Shown: positions 16,141 to 25,534, counted from the stretch's first letter. The stretch: DNA of 64,000 nt from Micromonospora sp. NBC_01740 (GCF_035920365.1 NZ_CP109150.1:5084001-5148000); one strand, 5' to 3'. Made by a program: numbers and translations. Notes: generated by a model not told the origin, from the sequence alone.

Positions 16141-18840
16141 TCACAGCTGCTGGCCGGTCCTGGGGTCGTAGCTCACCTCCACCGCCACCACCTGGTCGGT
16201 GGGCAGCACCTCGATCCACTGGTCGAAGACCTCGTACGGGGCCGCCGGGCGGAAGCCGCCGTCGAGCGGGTCGAACCCGGTCTCGAAGACCTTCTCGGCG
16301 ACGAGGGTGTTGGCGATCTGCGTGTTGTCCTTCTGCAACTTGAGCGCGAGGATGTTCAGGACCTGCCCGACCGTCTTGTTCCGGTACTCCTCGGGATCGC
16401 CGTCCTGGAACGGGTAGGGAAGCCCCAGCGCCGCCTGCCCCTCCACGTTGGCCTGCTTGAGCCACTCCAGCGCCGCCTGTTCGCGCCCGGGTCGTACGGG
16501 CAGGACCGCCTTGGCCCACGCGGCGTTGAGGAACTCGTTGCGGCGCGCGTCGCCGTCGGCCTGGATCAACCAGCCCAGCGAGCTCCCCGAGGGGGCCGGC
16601 TGGGTCTGCTCGGTGATGAGGTAGTTCACCCGCCACTCGTCGGAGACCGTGCCGTCCGGATTCATCGCGTTCGTCTTGTCGGTGTGGGAGTACCAGGTGA
16701 CCACGGTTCGGTCCGCGAGGACGCTCGGGTCCCGCACCGGGTACTTGCCGAGGCTGGTGTGGGTGGGCGGGGCAGGCGCCGGCGCAGTGGTGGGCGGCGG
16801 GGTGACCTCGCGGGGCCGCCAGTAGTCCGGTGCCACGAAGTACAGCATCTCGTCGACGTCGAAGATCTGCCGGAGCAGCTCCGAGCCCAGATACAGGTCC
16901 GCGAACAGGTCGAACGGCTTCAGCTTCTGGATCAGGCTCCCGTAGATCGCCTGGCGTTCCTCGGTGCGCAGGTCCTGCGACGGCCGTGGGCGCATGGCGC
17001 TGAGCAGACCGAGCCGGTCCCGCACGGCCGAGGCGTACGCCGTGCGTTGCAGCTCCGCCACCTGCGCCTGGTAGGCCTTAAACTCCTCGTTGTACCGGTC
17101 GTGGGCGTCGTTGGTCTGCGGTGGGTCCCACGTGACGTCGAAGGTCAGGCTGATCGGGCTGAGGTCGCCCGAGTGGAAGAACTTCGCGAAGACCGCGAAG
17201 CCGGTCTGCTCCTGGTTGGTGCGGATCAGGTCGGGCACGAACGCGCGACCCGGTGCGACAGAGACGAGTCGCGCGTCCTTCAGCTTGTAGCCCCGCTCGG
17301 GCGGCGACGGAGTGAAGTCGATGCGGGCCACCGCGTGGATGGCGTTGTCGTGGTCGGTGATCCCCTCGGCGTCCGGGGCGGTGTGGTGCACGAACTCCAT
17401 GTTCGCTTCCGGCGGGTCCTGGGTGGCCCGCACCTTCCGGATGGGGAACGTCCCGGTGAACGCGGTCGTCCTGGCCACGAGCGGCGGTGGCGGCTCCGGC
17501 TTCCGCAGGGCGGTGAGGTCCGGCGCCGCGACGATGTGCACCAGATCCCCCAGGCCCAGGTTGCGGCCCGGCCCGGGGAGGTACACCTGCCAGCACAGCC
17601 GCCCGCCGATGTGCTGCACCTGCACACCGACCTTGCGCATCTTGCGCCGCAGCTCGTAGTTCACCAGCTTGCCCGTGGTGTTCTGCACGAGGTAGCGGCG
17701 GCTCGACAGGTCGGTGCTCTCGGTCACCGTCTTGAACGTCGTCTTGTAGTTCCTCTTGATCTCGCTGGTGACCTTCGCGCTCTGCGTACGGGAGTGCTTG
17801 TGGGTCTCCTCCGAGGACCGCTTCACGGTGGCGTTCAGGCTGAAGCTGGCGCTGGCGTCCGCGTGGTAGACACCGACGTTGGCGCCACCGGAGGCACTGA
17901 TGCCGAGCTTCGTGTCATTGGCGTTGTCCTCCTTGACCGCGTTGGCGATGTCCTCCTGATCCGTCAGGCTCTCCTCGACCTTGCGGGTGGTCTCCTCGAA
18001 CTGCTCGGCGGTCTTCTCGACCAGGGTGCGCCGCGTGCTGGTCTCGACGAGTTCCACGGTGCCGCCGGGGCTGAGCCACAGGTGCCCGGCGGGCGGACCC
18101 AGGAAAGTGTCGAACTCGAAGAAGTACTGCCGGAAGAGATTCACCAGCCCGACCGGCGAGAGCACCCCACGGATCGGGGCGTCGAAGTGCTCCGCCAGGG
18201 CGGTGAGCGCCGCGTCGTCGAGCGTGCTCGCGGCCGCAGCCCTGGAGAACGACTCGTGGCTCAGGTCCACCAGGGCGCGGTCGGTGGCGCCGTGGGCGAC
18301 GCGCAGCGCGCTCTGCATGCCGAACCAGCCCGCCAGCGGCTGGTAGATGCCGAACAGTTCGCTGGCGTACGGCAGGGTGCCGGCGAAGGCGGTCAGGGGC
18401 CGGCCGGTGTGCACCGGCGGGCCGTTGACGGGCGCGGTCAGCACCTGCGCCGGAGCCGGTGTGCCGCCGGGGACGGTGGCGAAGGGCAGCGGAGTCGGCG
18501 ACTGGCCGGTCACCAGCTTGACCAGCAGCGTCTCGGCGGTGCCGTCGGCGGCCGGAGCGACGAACGAGATGGTCTGCGTGCCCGCCGAGCTGGTGACCCG
18601 GCCGGCGTACTGACGCGACGAGCCGGCCTCGCGGACCAGGAACATGTTGGCCAGCGCGGGGGTGTTCGGGAATTCGCTGGGGTCCCGGACGTCCATGTCG
18701 CGTGGCAGACCGAGGGCGATCCGTTGGTTGGCCGGGATCTCCCCGGGCGGGTTGGGCTCGATCGTGTAGGACCAGATCCGGTAGCCGGGGTCGGCCCCGG
18801 CGAGGGAAGCCTTGCCGCTGAACGTGACGGTGATCGCCAT
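16141..18840 (-). CDS. Large protein of unknown function (899 aa)
   Basis: I do not recognise a named family. ATG 18840 has an AAGGGG ribosome-binding site and gives MAITVTFSGKASL. Visible parts: an N-terminal beta-rich region (about 1-150); a helical segment around 180-270; a charged coiled-coil-like stretch about 280-305 (EETTRKVEESLTDQEDIANA); then about 310-370 an alternating Ser/Thr/Lys/Glu region with small hydrophobics (HADASASFSLNATVKRSSEE) recalling the amphipathic hairpins of beta-pore-forming proteins. Next comes a conserved-looking block with GGRLCWQVYLPGPGRNLGLG, then a Pro-rich linker about 690-710. There is no signal peptide or transmembrane helix. The next gene upstream, 113 bases away on the same strand, encodes a 540-residue protein whose N terminus starts similarly (VAITLTV), suggesting a pair. 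Confidence 0.75.
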   Translation of the reverse strand: MAITVTFSGKASLAGADPGYRIWSYTIEPNPPGEIPANQRIALGLPRDMDVRDPSEFPNTPALANMFLVREAGSSRQYAGRVTSSAGTQTISFVAPAADGTAETLLVKLVTGQSPTPLPFATVPGGTPAPAQVLTAPVNGPPVHTGRPLTAFAGTLPYASELFGIYQPLAGWFGMQSALRVAHGATDRALVDLSHESFSRAAAASTLDDAALTALAEHFDAPIRGVLSPVGLVNLFRQYFFEFDTFLGPPAGHLWLSPGGTVELVETSTRRTLVEKTAEQFEETTRKVEESLTDQEDIANAVKEDNANDTKLGISASGGANVGVYHADASASFSLNATVKRSSEETHKHSRTQSAKVTSEIKRNYKTTFKTVTESTDLSSRRYLVQNTTGKLVNYELRRKMRKVGVQVQHIGGRLCWQVYLPGPGRNLGLGDLVHIVAAPDLTALRKPEPPPPLVARTTAFTGTFPIRKVRATQDPPEANMEFVHHTAPDAEGITDHDNAIHAVARIDFTPSPPERGYKLKDARLVSVAPGRAFVPDLIRTNQEQTGFAVFAKFFHSGDLSPISLTFDVTWDPPQTNDAHDRYNEEFKAYQAQVAELQRTAYASAVRDRLGLLSAMRPRPSQDLRTEERQAIYGSLIQKLKPFDLFADLYLGSELLRQIFDVDEMLYFVAPDYWRPREVTPPPTTAPAPAPPTHTSLGKYPVRDPSVLADRTVVTWYSHTDKTNAMNPDGTVSDEWRVNYLITEQTQPAPSGSSLGWLIQADGDARRNEFLNAAWAKAVLPVRPGREQAALEWLKQANVEGQAALGLPYPFQDGDPEEYRNKTVGQVLNILALKLQKDNTQIANTLVAEKVFETGFDPLDGGFRPAAPYEVFDQWIEVLPTDQVVAVEVSYDPRTGQQL

Positions 18841-18953
18841 GATGCCCCTTCGGCCGATGCGCGGGGGGGTGACGCCAGGATCGTACGATCGGTGACGGGC
18901 TCGCATCCTGCCGTAATCGGATGTCCGTCTGTCCTGGTCCCGCCGCAGGCGGC

Positions 18954-20576
18954 CTAGGGACGCGTCGCGGCCGCCCGGCCGAGTGTGGTCATCGACAGGG
19001 CGTGCGAGAACCCGATCCGGGGCATGGTGTGGTGCGGGTCGAGGAACACCGGCAACTGCGGTCCCGAACTGCCGTCCACGTACGGGTTCGACACCCGCAG
19101 GTCCGTCCAGCGGGCGTTCTGCAGCAGCCGCGCCCAGAACGCGCCCCGTGCCGGTGGCGTCGGACGGTCGAGGTCGAGGCCGGCGCCGCGCAGGTCCGTC
19201 CACACCGGATGGGGGTCCGTCAGCGGGTCGGGCGGGCCGGTGTCCCCCGAGTGGTAACTGCGTACGACCCGGCCCGGGTCGTGGTTGAACCACACCCGCA
19301 GCAGGTCGAGGTAGGCGCGCCAACCGCCGGTGCCGCTGTGGTGGCCGTCGAGGTCCCACACCTCGCGAAACGCGCGGGCCCACTCCCGCCGGCCGTCGGT
19401 GCCGCCACCCATCGGCACGCCCCAGAGCGTGGAGTTGAGCCCCACCGGGAAGGTGAGGTCGGACATGAGGGCCTTGACCGCACCGATGCCCTGGCTGAAG
19501 CCGGCGACCGCCACCTGCCCGACGCCGGGCACCGTGCCGAAGTCACCGGAGTAGAGCGGCGGGAAGATCGTCCGCAGGTTCGGCCCGGCCAGCTCGTGCG
19601 CGGTGGCGTCGGGCTTGCGCAGCCCGAGGCTGCTGGTGCGGCACTGCCGGTGCAGGAACACCGCGACCTCACGCAACATCCGCAGCAGCCCCTCGCCGGT
19701 CGCGAACGGGCCCCACTGCCCCTGTGGGAACAGCGGCATCACCAGCACCGAGCGGTTGCCCCAGCCCAGCGACTGGAAGGCGAAGAAGGCCTCGTCGAGA
19801 AGGTACTTCCGGGCCAGGTTCAGGTACTCCTGAAGTGGCGCCGCCGCGTTGACCAGCCCGTACGGGTACCGGGCGGTGTAGTCGCCGGTGCTGGGGCTGC
19901 AGTAGACGACGAAGTCCAGACTCGTCACGGGCTTGGGGTCCGGCAGGTTCGGCGACACCACGGCGACGACGAACTTCGGCTCGGACTGCGTCGCGGCGTA
20001 CTCCAGGAAGTGGAACCGGCTCAACGCCGCGATGTTGACCGTGACCTCGCGTTTCTCGCCGAACCGGTCCCAGCCCGCGTCGCTCTCGGCGGCGGCTGCG
20101 GGCTTCAACAGCTCCCGGTTGGCCTGACGGAACGTCAGCGTGTTGTTGTAGTGCCCCGCGTAGGTGTGGATCCTCGGGTTGTTGGGCCAGCCCACGACCC
20201 GTGCGGCCCTCGGGTCGCGCCCCCGGCTGGCCATGATCCGCGTGACGTCGGCGTCGGAGAGCGTGACGACGGGCGACGGATCCATCCGCCCGAGCGTCAC
20301 GGTCATCGTCACGTCGTCGCCGGAGACCGCGCGGCGGGCGAGGGAGTTGTCCCATGTGGCGGAGCGCAGGTCTCCGGCGAAGGTCACCCGCTCAGCGACG
20401 TACGCCGGATGGCTGACCCGGATCTGCGGCACCGTCGGCTGGTGGGACACGACGGTGCTCCAGCGCCCGGCTGCGTCCGTGGTCCCCTGTCCCCCGTCGA
20501 GCACGACGAGCGCGCCGGGCACCGCGCCGAGGTTGGCGTCGACCACGCGGACGGTGAGGGTGATGGCCACCGGCAC
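18954..20576 (-). CDS. Unknown protein with Ig-like N-terminal domain and alpha/beta-hydrolase-like core (540 aa)
   Basis: The start is taken at GTG 20576 (VPVAITLTVRVVD); GTG 20570 is also possible. The upstream in-frame sequence is Arg/Pro-rich and non-coding in character. Residues about 1-90 look like a carboxypeptidase-regulatory or Ig-type beta domain (LGAVPGALVVLDGGQGTTDAAGRW is the typical cue, of which GTTDAAG is the core). Further on, near residue 358, GFSQG has the form of a hydrolase nucleophile elbow, with upstream beta-strand-like FVVAVVSPNL and SVLVMPLFPQG. No catalytic triad can be assigned with confidence. It lies between a MarR gene and the 899-residue unknown gene on the same strand. 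Confidence 0.7.
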   Translation of the reverse strand: MPVAITLTVRVVDANLGAVPGALVVLDGGQGTTDAAGRWSTVVSHQPTVPQIRVSHPAYVAERVTFAGDLRSATWDNSLARRAVSGDDVTMTVTLGRMDPSPVVTLSDADVTRIMASRGRDPRAARVVGWPNNPRIHTYAGHYNNTLTFRQANRELLKPAAAAESDAGWDRFGEKREVTVNIAALSRFHFLEYAATQSEPKFVVAVVSPNLPDPKPVTSLDFVVYCSPSTGDYTARYPYGLVNAAAPLQEYLNLARKYLLDEAFFAFQSLGWGNRSVLVMPLFPQGQWGPFATGEGLLRMLREVAVFLHRQCRTSSLGLRKPDATAHELAGPNLRTIFPPLYSGDFGTVPGVGQVAVAGFSQGIGAVKALMSDLTFPVGLNSTLWGVPMGGGTDGRREWARAFREVWDLDGHHSGTGGWRAYLDLLRVWFNHDPGRVVRSYHSGDTGPPDPLTDPHPVWTDLRGAGLDLDRPTPPARGAFWARLLQNARWTDLRVSNPYVDGSSGPQLPVFLDPHHTMPRIGFSHALSMTTLGRAAATRP

Positions 20577-20602
20577 AGTCTGCAACCGTTGGCCGGTGCA
20601 CG

Positions 20603-21181
20603 TCAGGACAAATTGCCGACATCGGGTGCGGAGCCGGCGCGCGGGGCCTGCGGGTGGGTCTGCCGCCGTCGCTGTGGCGCGGCCGGCGGCGGGCCGGGGT
20701 CCGGGGCGGGTGGCAGGCCCGCGTCGGCGATGCGTTGGCGCAGCGGCCGTCGGCGCACCGCGGCGAGGACCTCGTGCAGCACGTCGGCCAGCGGCACCGT
20801 CAGTTCCGCGTCCAGTTCGCGTATCGCGGCGGTCGTCGCCGCCCACTCCGCCTCGATCAGTGGCAGCAGTTCGCGGGTCCGGTCGCTGAGGTGCACGATG
20901 CGCTGCCGGGCGTCCGCCCCCGCGGTCAGCTCGACCAGGCCGGCGCGGGCCATCTGCGCGACGGTCTGGCTGGCCGCCGAGTGGGTGACCCCGACCCGGC
21001 GGGCTAGGTCGCGGATGGGCAGTGGGCCGTCGGCGACCAGCACCCGCAGCGGGGGCGAGAACCGGGGCCGGTAGTCGGGCAGGCCCCGTTCGGCGTAGAC
21101 CGTGGCGACGTCGCCGTCGAGCACGTCGAGCACGTGCCGAAGCAGCGTGCCCAGGGCCTCACGTTCAGGTACGGCTGTCAC
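20603..21181 (-). CDS. MarR family transcriptional regulator
   Basis: This 192-residue protein has a winged helix-turn-helix (LPIRDLARRVGVTHSAASQTVAQMARAGLVE, residues about 54-84) and the wing segment ADARQRIVHLSDRTRELL, typical of MarR. The extended C-terminal tail is Pro- and Arg-rich and probably disordered. The GTG start at 21181 lies 8 bases from a palindrome shared with the divergent proline iminopeptidase gene, so it probably autoregulates and controls that gene. The two unknown genes downstream on the same strand (27 bases from the first) could be in the same transcript. Confidence 0.88.
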   Translation of the reverse strand: MTAVPEREALGTLLRHVLDVLDGDVATVYAERGLPDYRPRFSPPLRVLVADGPLPIRDLARRVGVTHSAASQTVAQMARAGLVELTAGADARQRIVHLSDRTRELLPLIEAEWAATTAAIRELDAELTVPLADVLHEVLAAVRRRPLRQRIADAGLPPAPDPGPPPAAPQRRRQTHPQAPRAGSAPDVGNLS

Positions 21182-21192
21182 TCCGCTAATGT

Positions 21193-21204
21193 AACAGCGC
21201 TGTT
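21193..21204. promoter_or_regulatory. MarR operator palindrome
   Basis: AACAGCGCTGTT is a perfect 12-base palindrome, extended imperfectly to 21189-21208. It lies in the 50 bases between the divergent MarR (start 21181) and peptidase (start 21232) genes. Size and position suit a MarR dimer. Confidence 0.6.
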
Positions 21205-21231
21205 GTATCGATGATCACGAAGGGGACGACG

Positions 21232-22191
21232 ATGGCGCAGCGGTACCCCCCGATCGAGCCGTACGCACACGGGATGCTCGACGTCGGCGACGGGCAGCTC
21301 GTGCACTGGGAAACCTGCGGCAACCCGGACGGCAAACCCGCCGTGGTGCTGCACGGCGGGCCCGGCTCCGGCTGCACGCCCGGCTGGCGGACCCTGTTCG
21401 ACCCGGCCCGCTACCGGGTGGTCCTGTTCGACCAGCGGGGCTGCGGCCGCAGCACCCCGCACGCCGCCGACCCGGACGTGGACCTGTCCACCAACACCAC
21501 CGACCACCTGGTCGCCGACATCGAACTGCTGCGTGAACACCTCGGCGTGGACCGCTGGCTGGTGCTCGGCGCCTCCTGGGGCGCCTCCCTCGCCCTGGCG
21601 TACGCGCAGCGGCACCCGCGGCAGGTCAGCGAGCTGGTGCTGTTCAGCGTGACCGCCGGCACCCGACGGGAGATCGAGTGGCTCACCCGGGAGATGGGGC
21701 GGATCTTCCCGGCCGAGTGGGCGCGTTTCCGTGACGGCGTGCCGCCGGCCGAGCGCGACGGCGACCTGGCCGACGCGTACGCCCGGCTGCTGGCCGACCC
21801 GGACCCGGCGGTGCGCGAACGGGCGGCGCGGCAGTGGTGCGACTGGGAGGACACCCACGTGGCCACCGCCCCCGGTCACCGGCCCGACCCCCGCTACGAC
21901 GACCCGGTGTTCCGGATGCTGCAGGCCCGGCTGGTCACCCACTACTGGCGTAACGGATGCTTCCTGCCGGAGGGGCAACTGCTGCGCGAAGCGGGGCGGC
22001 TGGCCGGCATCCCCGGCGTGCTGCTGCACGGCAGGCTCGACATCAGCAGCCCGCCGGAGGTGGCGTGGCAGCTGGCCCAGGCCTGGCCCGACGCCCGGCT
22101 GGAACTGCTGGAGACCGCCGGGCACGGATCCGCCAACGGCATGGCGGAGCGGGTCGTGGCGGCGCTGGACGACTTCGCCGAGCGCCGCTAG
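21232..22191 (+). CDS. pip: Prolyl aminopeptidase (proline iminopeptidase)
   Basis: This 319-residue alpha/beta hydrolase of peptidase family S33 starts MAQRYPPIEPYAHGMLDVGDG. Motifs: HGGPGSGC (oxyanion), FDQRGCGRS, nucleophile elbow GASWGA, the cap region with THYWRNGCFL, HGRLDISSPPEVAWQLA (catalytic Asp) and TAGHGSA (catalytic His). It removes N-terminal proline from peptides in the cytosol. ATG 21232 is preferred over 21211 because AAGGGG lies 8 bases upstream. A MarR operator precedes it, so expression is probably inducible. Confidence 0.93.
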   Translation: MAQRYPPIEPYAHGMLDVGDGQLVHWETCGNPDGKPAVVLHGGPGSGCTPGWRTLFDPARYRVVLFDQRGCGRSTPHAADPDVDLSTNTTDHLVADIELLREHLGVDRWLVLGASWGASLALAYAQRHPRQVSELVLFSVTAGTRREIEWLTREMGRIFPAEWARFRDGVPPAERDGDLADAYARLLADPDPAVRERAARQWCDWEDTHVATAPGHRPDPRYDDPVFRMLQARLVTHYWRNGCFLPEGQLLREAGRLAGIPGVLLHGRLDISSPPEVAWQLAQAWPDARLELLETAGHGSANGMAERVVAALDDFAERR

Positions 22192-22213
22192 CCACCCGGG
22201 GGTACGGCGCCGG

Positions 22214-23869
22214 CTACGGCACCATCCAGGACAGCAGAGGCGTCGCCTGCAGCCCGATGAGCACACACATCAGGGCGAGCAGCAGCACGCTCGGGCCGAA
22301 CATCCGCCGGAACAGGTCGCCCTCGCGGCCGGTGAGACCGACCGCCGCGGCGGCGATCGTGAGGTTCTGCAGGCTGATCATCTTGCCGAGGGTGCCGCCG
22401 GAGGCGTTGGCCGCGGCCAGCAGGACCGGATCGAGGCCGGCCCGCTGCGCCGCGGCCACCTGGAGCGCGCCGAACAGCGAGTTGGACGACGTGTCCGAGC
22501 CGGTCAGGGCGACGCCGAGCCAGCCGAGCACCGGCGCCAGCACGGCGAAGAGTCCGCCCGCGCCGGCCATCCAGACGCCCAGCGTGGCGACCTGCCCGGA
22601 GGCGTTCATGGTGAACGACAGCGCCAGCAGCCCGACCACCGTCAGCACGGCCCACCGCAGCTCGAACAGGGTGCGCCCGTAGAGCCCGACGGCCTCGCGC
22701 GGCGGCACCCGCAGCAGCGCCACCGTGATCAGGCCGGCCACCAGCAGCAGCGACCCGGGGGCCGCGAGCCAGGCGAACCGGAACGTCGTCAGCGGTGACG
22801 GGTCACCGGAGGCGGTGACGACGTGCAGTCCGGGCCAGGAGAACGCGAGCGTGCCGGCGTCGAGCAGCCGCTTGACGGCCGGCACCTGGGAGACGGCGAA
22901 GACCGCCACGATCGTCGCGTACGGCGCGTACGCCCGCCAGCGCGATCCCGCCGGATCCGGCGCGTCGGGCTCCGACGGCCCTGCGGCGTCAGGCTCCGAC
23001 AACCCGCCGGCGGCGCGCTCCGGCGGCCCGCCGCCGACCGGCACGGCAACCGTCCGCCGCGCCGCGCCACGGCGGACGACGAGCAGCAGGACGCCCGCCC
23101 CCGCGAACGCGGCGGTGATGTCGGCGAGGGCGGCCGTCAGCCAGTTCGCCGTGACGAACTGGGCCACCGCGAACGCGCCGCCGCACGCCAGCGCCGGACC
23201 CCACAGCTCGCGTACGCCCCGGCGGCCGTCGGCGACGACGAGCAGGACCAGCGGGACGACGACCGCGACCACCGGGACCTGCCGGCCGGCCATCATGCCC
23301 AGTTCCGTGGCGGGCAGCCCGGTCACGCCGGCGAGGGTGGTGATCGGCAGGCCGAGGGGTCCGAAGGCGGCCGGCACCGTGTTGCCGACCAGCGCCACGG
23401 CGGCCGCCCGCAGCGGGGTGAAGCCGAGGGCCAGCAGCATGACCGTGGTCACGGCGACCGGCGTGCCCTGCCCGGCCAGGGCCTCGAGCAGCGACCCGAA
23501 GCAGAACGCGATCACCAGGGCCTGCACGCGGCGGTCGTCGCTGATCCGGGCGAAGCCCTGCCGCAGCGTGTCGAAGTGCCCCGTGTGCACGGTCAGGCGG
23601 TGGATCCAGATCGCCGTGCCGAACGTCCAGACGAGCGGGAAGAGGGCGAAGGTGGCGCCCTGACCGGCGGCCAGCAGCGTCTGCGGCAGCGGCATCCCCC
23701 ACAGCCACCAGGCCAGCACGACCGCCACGCCCAGCGCGCCGAACGCCGCCACCCAGGCCCGCGTACGCACGACTCCGAGCAGCACGAACAGGGTGAGCAG
23801 GGGCAGCGCGGCGCAGGCGGCGCTCAGCGCGAGCGACCCACCGACGGGTTGCAGGGGTTGCTGGTACAT
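22214..23869 (-). CDS. L-lactate permease family transporter
   Basis: This 551-residue protein has about 13-14 hydrophobic spans. Diagnostic blocks of the LctP/LldP family are FCFGSLLEALAGQGTPVAVTTVMLLALGF, of which LEALAGQGTPVA is the core, and VGNTVPAAFGPLG. Near the C terminus, LTGSDTSSNSLFGALQVAAAQ and LAAANASGGTLGKMISLQNL match the family. It imports lactate or glycolate by proton symport. A Pro/Ala/Gly-rich cytoplasmic insertion around residues 265-315 is longer than usual. No lactate dehydrogenase gene is adjacent. It is convergent with pip and about 140 bases downstream of the PabB-like gene on the same strand. Confidence 0.93.
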   Translation of the reverse strand: MYQQPLQPVGGSLALSAACAALPLLTLFVLLGVVRTRAWVAAFGALGVAVVLAWWLWGMPLPQTLLAAGQGATFALFPLVWTFGTAIWIHRLTVHTGHFDTLRQGFARISDDRRVQALVIAFCFGSLLEALAGQGTPVAVTTVMLLALGFTPLRAAAVALVGNTVPAAFGPLGLPITTLAGVTGLPATELGMMAGRQVPVVAVVVPLVLLVVADGRRGVRELWGPALACGGAFAVAQFVTANWLTAALADITAAFAGAGVLLLVVRRGAARRTVAVPVGGGPPERAAGGLSEPDAAGPSEPDAPDPAGSRWRAYAPYATIVAVFAVSQVPAVKRLLDAGTLAFSWPGLHVVTASGDPSPLTTFRFAWLAAPGSLLLVAGLITVALLRVPPREAVGLYGRTLFELRWAVLTVVGLLALSFTMNASGQVATLGVWMAGAGGLFAVLAPVLGWLGVALTGSDTSSNSLFGALQVAAAQRAGLDPVLLAAANASGGTLGKMISLQNLTIAAAAVGLTGREGDLFRRMFGPSVLLLALMCVLIGLQATPLLSWMVP

Positions 23870-24007
23870 CGGGACCGCCTTGGCTGCGCACCCCCCTGGC
23901 CCGGGTGGCGTGGAGTACGGCCCATCTCACCGGACGCGGCCGGCGCGCGCCCCTTCCAACGTGCGCAGCCCGGCGGATGCGCCGACCGGCCGGTGGGGCC
24001 GCGCCGG

Positions 24008-25210
24008 TCAGCCGCCGGCGAGCGCGGCGCGCACCGGGGCGGCCTTCGCGGCGGCCTCGGCGACCTCGGCGTCGGGATCGCTGCCCCACGTGATGCCCCC
24101 ACCCGCCCACACGTGCACCCGCTCGGCGTCCACGGCGGCGGTGCGGATGGTCAGGCCCAGGTCGATGCGGCCCGGGGCGACCCAGCCGAGCGCGCCCATG
24201 CTGGCGCCCCGGCCGACCGGCTCCAGCGCGGCGATGCGGTCGAGGGCGGCGAGCTTCGGAGCGCCGGTGACCGAGCCGCCGGGGCAGACCGCGCGCAGCA
24301 GGTCCGCCAGGCCGAGCCCGTCGGCGACCGCCGCGGAGACCGTCGATTCCGCCTGCCACAGGTCGCACCACCGGCGTACGGCGAACAGCTCGTCGACGCG
24401 CACGCTGCCGGTGCGGGCGACGCGGGCCAGGTCGTTGCGTTCCAGGTCGACGATCATCACGTGCTCGGCGCGTTCCTTGGCCGAGTCGAGCAGCTCGGCG
24501 CGGCCGGCGGCGGTGGCCGGCCGGGTGCCCTTGATCGGCCTGGTGATCAACCGCCCGTCGGTCAGCTCCACCAGGGTCTCGGGGCTGGCGCAGCCGATCG
24601 CCCAGCCCGCCCCGGCGAGGGTGCCGCCGTAGCGTGCGCCGGGCAGCGCGGCCAGCCGGCTCAGGGCCGGCAGGGGGTCGCCGGTGTAGCGGGCGGCGGC
24701 GTGGCCGACGACGTTGACCTGGTAGACGTCGCCGCGGCCGATCGCCGCGCGGACCGCGGTGACGGCGTCAGCGTGCTGGCGGGGCGTCCAGCTCTCCGCG
24801 AAGGTGCCACGCCACCAGGGGGTGGCGGGGCTGGCGGCGCCTGCGCCGGGCGGCGTGCCCGGGCCGTGGCCGTAGACGACCACGGCGACCTCGGGCAGCC
24901 CGGTCACGGGGTTGGCGGCGCCGGCCGGCGCGCCGACCAGGGCGGCGCCGGCGGCCGCGGAGACGTAGAGAGCGGCCCCGCACACCCCGGCCGCGTCGTG
25001 GCGGCCGGCGGGGCGGGCCAGGTCGTGCAGCGGCAGGCCGTGCGCGGCGAGGAACTCCTCGGCCCGCGCCGCCGGGTCACCGCCGTCGGCGGGCCGCCAC
25101 TGCCAGCGGGCCCGCTCGACGAGGGTACGGCGGCAGTCGGCCGGCGCTCCCGGCGCACCGACCGTCAGCCCTGGGAGCGTGTCCACGCCGTCCGGCCCAT
25201 CTTGCCTCAT
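24008..25210 (-). CDS. Chorismate-binding enzyme, aminodeoxychorismate synthase component I (PabB-like)
   Basis: This 400-residue protein carries the C-terminal chorismate-utilising domain: GDVYQVNVVGHAAA, SPETLVEL, ITRPIKGTRPA (with the PIKGT signature of PabB/TrpE), ERAEHVMIVDLERNDL, GGSVTGAPK and VWAGGGITWGSDPDAE. In PabB, the Lys of PIKGT attacks chorismate to give 4-amino-4-deoxychorismate with ammonia from PabA. No PabA or PabC is adjacent. It may serve folate or a secondary pathway. ATG 25210 (MRQDGPDG) is chosen; an in-frame start at 25243 lies in likely promoter sequence. Confidence 0.88.
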   Translation of the reverse strand: MRQDGPDGVDTLPGLTVGAPGAPADCRRTLVERARWQWRPADGGDPAARAEEFLAAHGLPLHDLARPAGRHDAAGVCGAALYVSAAAGAALVGAPAGAANPVTGLPEVAVVVYGHGPGTPPGAGAASPATPWWRGTFAESWTPRQHADAVTAVRAAIGRGDVYQVNVVGHAAARYTGDPLPALSRLAALPGARYGGTLAGAGWAIGCASPETLVELTDGRLITRPIKGTRPATAAGRAELLDSAKERAEHVMIVDLERNDLARVARTGSVRVDELFAVRRWCDLWQAESTVSAAVADGLGLADLLRAVCPGGSVTGAPKLAALDRIAALEPVGRGASMGALGWVAPGRIDLGLTIRTAAVDAERVHVWAGGGITWGSDPDAEVAEAAAKAAPVRAALAGG

Positions 25211-25333
25211 CCGTTCAGTGGATTTCGGAAAAACGACGCGCATACCTGCTCGATGCCGGCCACTTTCGCTTGGTACTGTGCGTCACTGGTCATGTGAACC
25301 ATGACACAGTGCCCCCACAGTCCGGAGAACCCG

Positions 25334-25534
25334 ATGTGCCAGCACCAACCCACCTGCCCCTCCGCCGAAGCGACCGACCGGGACGCCGCCCGAGTCCTCG
25401 CCTGCTTCCCTGAGCAGGGCTGGAGCCTGCTCTGCAACGGTGTCATCGTCTTCGAGGACACCGGCGAACTCCTCCCCGACGGCAGCAGCATCGCCCCCCA
25501 CCGCGGCCCCGCCCGACACGCCCTCGTCGCCTGA
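25334..25534 (+). CDS. DUF5999 family small protein
   Basis: This 66-residue protein starts MCQHQPTCPSAEATDRDAA and has the strongly conserved core PEQGWSLLCNGVIVFEDTGELLPDG, as in DUF5999 proteins of Streptomyces and Micromonospora. It has three cysteines, two close to the N terminus, which could bind metal. ATG 25334 has GGAGA 6 bases upstream; an upstream ATG at 25301 would add 11 residues not typical of the family. Function is unknown; its abundance in actinobacteria suggests a developmental or regulatory role. It is divergent from the PabB-like gene. Confidence 0.85.
   Translation: MCQHQPTCPSAEATDRDAARVLACFPEQGWSLLCNGVIVFEDTGELLPDGSSIAPHRGPARHALVA

Noticed and set aside
16135..18957. 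940-residue plus-strand frame opposite the 899-residue gene
   Set aside because: Rich in Arg, Val and Gly without any motif. The minus-strand protein has normal composition, varied residues and a good ribosome-binding site.
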